Shown here: positions 61,397 through 64,000 of the stretch, in pieces
Layout: each line of letters opens with the position of its first letter
How positions within the stretch are numbered: position 1 is the first letter of the stretch
From: an uncultured Oscillospiraceae bacterium
GTDB taxonomy: Bacteria; Bacillota; Clostridia; Oscillospirales; Ruminococcaceae
Reading direction: 5' to 3'
Length of the DNA: 64,000 nucleotides
NCBI GenBank assembly: GCA_949295465.1
Contig: CASFKY010000009.1
Location: 1-64,000, forward strand
The notes under the pieces: generated by a model
The model's input: only the letters and a program-made list of their open reading frames with translations
What the model was told of the DNA's origin: nothing
The model's database searches: none
Translations under genes and position numbers: made by a program

Positions 61397-62704
61397 ATGG
61401 AACTTGCCACTCTTCTCTTGGCCCTGCTGGCCTTTTTGTGCAGCCTGGCTTCCCTTCTCCGCCGCCGGGAGGGGCTGACCGGCGAGGATCTGGAGCAGGT
61501 GCGCCAGAATCTTCTGGCCGAGATTCGCTCGGCCCGGCAGGAGCTAGCCTCCTCCTTCAGCCAGCAGCTGAGCGCGGCCGGCCAGCAGCAGGCCCTGGCC
61601 CAGAAGCAGACCGGGGAGATGCAGGACCGCCACCTCCAGGAGGCCAGCCAGCAGCTGGGACGGCTGCTGGCCACCCAGCTGAGCCAGATGAACGAACAGC
61701 TCCACTCCAGCGCGGTGCAAAGTGAGCAGAAGCTGGAAAACCTGCGCCAGGCCACCGAGCGGCGGCTGAGCGCCCTCCAGCAGGAAAACGACCGCCAGCT
61801 CACCGAGATGCGCCGCACCGTGGACGAAACTCTGCAAAAGACGCTGGAGGACAAGCTGAACAACAGTTTCCGCCAGGTGACCGAGCAGCTGGAGAGTGTG
61901 TACAAGGGGCTGGGAGAAATGCAGAACCTGGCCGCCGGGGTGGGAGACCTGAAAAAGGTGCTCAGCAATGTGAAGACCCGGGGTATTTTGGGAGAGACCC
62001 AGCTGAAGGCCATCCTGGAGCAGCTGCTCACCCGGGACCAGTATGCCGAGAACGTAGCCACCCGCCCCCGCAGCACCGAGCGGGTGGAATTTGCCCTGCG
62101 GCTGCCCGGCGACGGCCAGGCGCCGGTGTGGCTGCCCATTGACGCCAAGTTTCCCTCCGATTCCTATGCGGCCCTCATGGACGCCTGCGACCAGGGAGAT
62201 CCCGCCGCCGTGGAGGCCGCCGCCAAGGAGCTGGAACGCCGGGTGCGCAGTTTTGCCAAGGACATTCACGACAAGTACATTGAGCCCCCCTACACCACCG
62301 ATTTCGGGGTGATGTTCCTGCCGGTGGAGGGGTTGTACGCCGAGGTGGTGCGCCGGGGCATCTCAGAAAAGATCCAGCGGGAGTTCCGCATCATCGTGAC
62401 CGGCCCCACCACCATGTCCGCCCTTCTGAACAGCTTGCAGATGGGGTTCCGCACCCTGGCCATCCAGAAGCGGAGCAGCGAGGTGTGGGCGGTGCTGGGC
62501 AGCGTGCGCAGCGAGTTCCAGAACTTCACCGCCGCCCTGGCCCAGACCCAGAGCCGCATCACCCAGGCCGGCGACGAGCTGGAAAAACTGGTGGGGGTGC
62601 GCAGCCGGCAGATGCAGCGCCGGCTGGACGCCGTGACCCGCCTGGCTCCCCAGAATACGGACAGCCCTGCCCCGCCCTCTCTGGACGAGGGCAAGGCGCC
62701 CTGA
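61397..62704 (+). CDS. rmuC: DNA recombination protein RmuC
   Basis: A 435-residue RmuC. An N-terminal membrane helix (about 2-20) is followed by a long Gln/Glu-rich coiled coil (about 30-165) and the conserved nuclease-like domain: GVGDLKKVLSNVKTRGILGE, QYAENVATRP, LPIDAKFPSDSYAALMDA and YTTDFGVMFLPVEGLYAEV. It limits inversion between short repeats in E. coli. ATG 61397 follows ACAGGAGGCTTT. Divergent from the deacetylase gene. Confidence 0.95.
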   Translation: MELATLLLALLAFLCSLASLLRRREGLTGEDLEQVRQNLLAEIRSARQELASSFSQQLSAAGQQQALAQKQTGEMQDRHLQEASQQLGRLLATQLSQMNEQLHSSAVQSEQKLENLRQATERRLSALQQENDRQLTEMRRTVDETLQKTLEDKLNNSFRQVTEQLESVYKGLGEMQNLAAGVGDLKKVLSNVKTRGILGETQLKAILEQLLTRDQYAENVATRPRSTERVEFALRLPGDGQAPVWLPIDAKFPSDSYAALMDACDQGDPAAVEAAAKELERRVRSFAKDIHDKYIEPPYTTDFGVMFLPVEGLYAEVVRRGISEKIQREFRIIVTGPTTMSALLNSLQMGFRTLAIQKRSSEVWAVLGSVRSEFQNFTAALAQTQSRITQAGDELEKLVGVRSRQMQRRLDAVTRLAPQNTDSPAPPSLDEGKAP

Positions 62705-62734
62705 AAATCCCCACCCACAAATCCCCAAAACACC

Positions 62735-62764
62735 TTGACTTTTGCCCCGCAGATATGATAGAAT
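62735..62764 (+). promoter_or_regulatory. Promoter of tRNA-Leu
   Basis: TTGACT (62735-62740), 18-nt spacer, TAGAAT (62759-62764). Confidence 0.65.
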
Positions 62765-62805
62765 ACATTTTGCAGTTTAAATGTATCGTTTGAGCTGTGA
62801 AATAT

Positions 62806-62889
62806 GCGGAAGTGCTGGAATCGGCAGACAGGCACGTTTGAGGTGCGTGTGTCCATGACGTGTGGGTTCAAGTCCCATCTTCCGCACCA
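62806..62889 (+). tRNA. tRNA-Leu (anticodon GAG)
   Basis: Acceptor GCGGAAG/CTTCCGC with encoded ACCA, anticodon stem CACGT/GCGTG (last pair G-U) with loop TTGAGGT giving GAG (reads CTC and CTT), a long class II variable arm, and T arm GTGGG-TTCAAGT-CCCAT. Confidence 0.95.
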
Positions 62890-62892
62890 AGT

Positions 62893-62931
62893 AAAAGAGC
62901 GTCAAACCGTTTGGTTTGGCGCTCTTTTTTT
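62893..62931 (+). terminator. Terminator after tRNA-Leu
   Basis: AAAAGAGCG-CAAACC and GGTTTG-CGCTCTTTTTTT form a long stem with a T-tract. Confidence 0.9.
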
Positions 62932-62997
62932 GCAAAGCACACACTGTTTGCCCTGCCGGCAGGCAGCTTGCCCGACACAGACACGGCCTTTTCCCTT

Positions 62998-63753
62998 TCA
63001 ATACCGGCGGCCGGTGGGGTCCGCATCCAGACGAACCTCCGAGAGCTGGTTTTTTCGGCAGAGTTCCCGGGTGTCATGGTACACCACCAGGGCGCAGTTC
63101 ACATAAATGCGCACCATCTTGCGGATATAGGGGACGGTATAGGAACATTCCAGCACCGCGCATCGGTGGATGCTGTACAGGTAAGCCAGCATCCCCGCCT
63201 CGTAGCAGTCCTCATATTCTGCCTGCCGGGAGCGAAGCTGGAAATGCCGGAACAGAACGGCCCGGATCAGCCGGTCGCCGCACTCCTCAAAGGGATAGGC
63301 CCGCAGATAGGCCTCCACCCTCTCCGGGATCAGGGCCTTGATCCGCTCGATGCTGCGATAGGCATATTCGGTCAGCAGACGGCGGCAGATCTCCAGGCGG
63401 TTTTCCATGTAATACTGGTGCCGGGCCAGCCGACGGGCCTCCGCCTTCCGGGCCGCCAGGGCGGCAGCCTTGGCCAGGCGACGCTCCTTGTCCCGCTGGT
63501 TCAGCTCCCGCACATAGTTGGGATTTTCGGCCTTTTTGCGGCGGTAATATTCCCGGGCATAGGCATGCCGTTCCTCCCGGTGCTGCCGATTGTACTCCCG
63601 GCTGTAGGCTTTGCGCTTTTCCTGGTTCCGCTTGTAAAATTCCCGACCGTAGCGGCGGGTCTGTTCCGGGTGAGCGATGGCCCACTGCCGCCTCTGGGCC
63701 GCTCTCTTCGCCTCATAGGCTGCCTGCTCCTGCGGGGTTTTCTCTTTTTTCAT
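62998..63753 (-). CDS. Arg/Tyr-rich protein with 15-residue tandem repeats
   Basis: A 251-residue, very basic protein of unknown function. Residues 35-94 are four tandem 15-residue repeats with Tyr at 35, 50, 65 and 80 and the pattern Y-x-R-E-[FYL]-x-x-R, likely a long charged helix. A Lys/Arg/Ala-rich helix follows to about 115, and the C-terminal ~130 residues look globular (YRSIERIKALIPERVEAYL, YEAGMLAYLYSIHRCAVLE). No known domain recognised. ATG 63753, with AAAGGAAA at 11 nt. Nucleic-acid binding is plausible from charge alone. Confidence 0.7.
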   Translation of the reverse strand: MKKEKTPQEQAAYEAKRAAQRRQWAIAHPEQTRRYGREFYKRNQEKRKAYSREYNRQHREERHAYAREYYRRKKAENPNYVRELNQRDKERRLAKAAALAARKAEARRLARHQYYMENRLEICRRLLTEYAYRSIERIKALIPERVEAYLRAYPFEECGDRLIRAVLFRHFQLRSRQAEYEDCYEAGMLAYLYSIHRCAVLECSYTVPYIRKMVRIYVNCALVVYHDTRELCRKNQLSEVRLDADPTGRRY

Positions 63754-63782
63754 GTCATCCGATTTCCTTTCTGTCCTTTTGC

Positions 63783-63828
63783 AAAAAGCGCCTGCCTGTG
63801 CAACCGATGTTTCACAGACAGGCGCTTT
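63783..63828 (-). terminator. Terminator after the right-edge gene
   Basis: Minus strand AAAGCGCCTGTCTGTG and CACAGGCAGGCGCTTTTT, one mismatch, T-tract following. Confidence 0.85.
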
Positions 63829-63838
63829 GTCCAATCTT

Positions 63839-64000
63839 TCATTGAGGGGCCGGCTCCGGGGCTGCCCGGGCACACAGGCGGACAAACTCCTTCATCTCCT
63901 GGGTGATCCATTTTTCCTTGTGGGAGAAGATCTGGCCATACATCACCGACCTCAGATCCTCCATCTCCACCACACTCAGCCGCCCCTGGCGCACCCGCTC
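63839..64000 (-). CDS. C-terminus of a probable LysR family regulator, start beyond window
   Basis: A 53-codon frame enters from the right edge and stops at 63839. The piece ends FSHKEKWITQEMKEFVRLC plus a short Ala/Pro tail. The F/Y-H-K-x-K-W and final F-x-x-L/C helix look like the end of LysR effector domains, but the evidence is thin. The N-terminus lies outside the window. Confidence 0.5.
   Translation of the reverse strand, partial: ERVRQGRLSVVEMEDLRSVMYGQIFSHKEKWITQEMKEFVRLCARAAPEPAPQ

Noticed and set aside
62806..63753. Integrated element at tRNA-Leu
   Set aside because: No integrase, no duplicated tRNA 3' end and no composition break were seen; only the unknown repeat protein follows.

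Overview
The window reads as chromosomal DNA of an endospore-forming, high-GC member of the Clostridia, most likely a gut Oscillospiraceae-type bacterium. The evidence is a dense set of sporulation genes (spoIVA, a SipL-like coat protein, yabP, yabQ, sigG, sigE, spoIIGA, yqfC, yqfD, ylbJ, ylmC), Firmicutes housekeeping gene order (mazG-hup-rqcP-yabP-yabQ-divIC-yabR; yqfC-yqfD-phoH-ybeY-era-yqzL-recO), Gram-positive promoters and Shine-Dalgarno sites, and a glmS ribozyme. Genus assignment from sequence alone is inference. GC is visibly high (roughly 60% or more, by eye) except in the leftmost gene and in the intergenic region before the citrate genes.

Layout. 1-1660: an unrecognised lower-GC gene cut by the left edge, and a TetR regulator with a likely self-operator. 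1740-6860: a minus-strand operon DUF951-prfA-tsaC-coaE-lytic transglycosylase-apeB (translation termination, tRNA modification, CoA, wall, peptidase). 6950-10900, plus strand: S1-domain protein, DUF4364 protein, EamA transporter, MATE transporter. 10960-15230, minus: spoIVA, sipL, a THUMP-type rRNA methyltransferase. 15300-18490, minus: the mazG to yabR cluster. 18790-25530: xpt, a duplicated CmpB membrane protein, yerC-like regulator, tsf, rpsB, LTA-synthase-like sulfatase, ylmC. 25630-29480: HAD phosphatase and the spoIIGA-sigE/sigG sporulation sigma region, with one convergent gene between the sigma genes. 29490-35140: glutaminase, mutS2, a WYL regulator, recO and yqzL. 35260-40680: era-ybeY-phoH-yqfD-yqfC, then ylbJ and a small zinc-ribbon protein. 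40790-49081: tRNA-Thr(CGT), then a citrate fermentation island (LysR, citD, citE, citF, CitMHS transporter, citC, fused citXG). 49186-53711: an ECF sigma factor / membrane protein / ABC transporter module. 53962-64000: two GNAT acetyltransferases, ATP-grasp protein, AI-2E family permease, glmS with its ribozyme, an unknown membrane protein, polysaccharide deacetylase, rmuC, tRNA-Leu(GAG), an Arg/Tyr-rich repeat protein and the end of a probable LysR regulator.

How the parts work together. The sporulation genes cover successive stages: SpoIIGA activates pro-SigE in the mother cell, SigG acts in the forespore, and SpoIVA with the LysM/SPOCS protein builds the coat basement layer. The cit genes encode the three citrate lyase subunits, the enzymes that make and attach its prosthetic group, the acetyl ligase and a citrate importer, so citrate cleavage to acetate and oxaloacetate is complete here, though no oxaloacetate decarboxylase is present. 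No mobile element, CRISPR array or obvious defence system was found. The most interesting signals are regulatory: the glmS ribozyme placed between a membrane-protein gene and glmS, a spoIIG-like promoter with an unusually long spacer, and an apparent self-controlled ECF/ABC unit.
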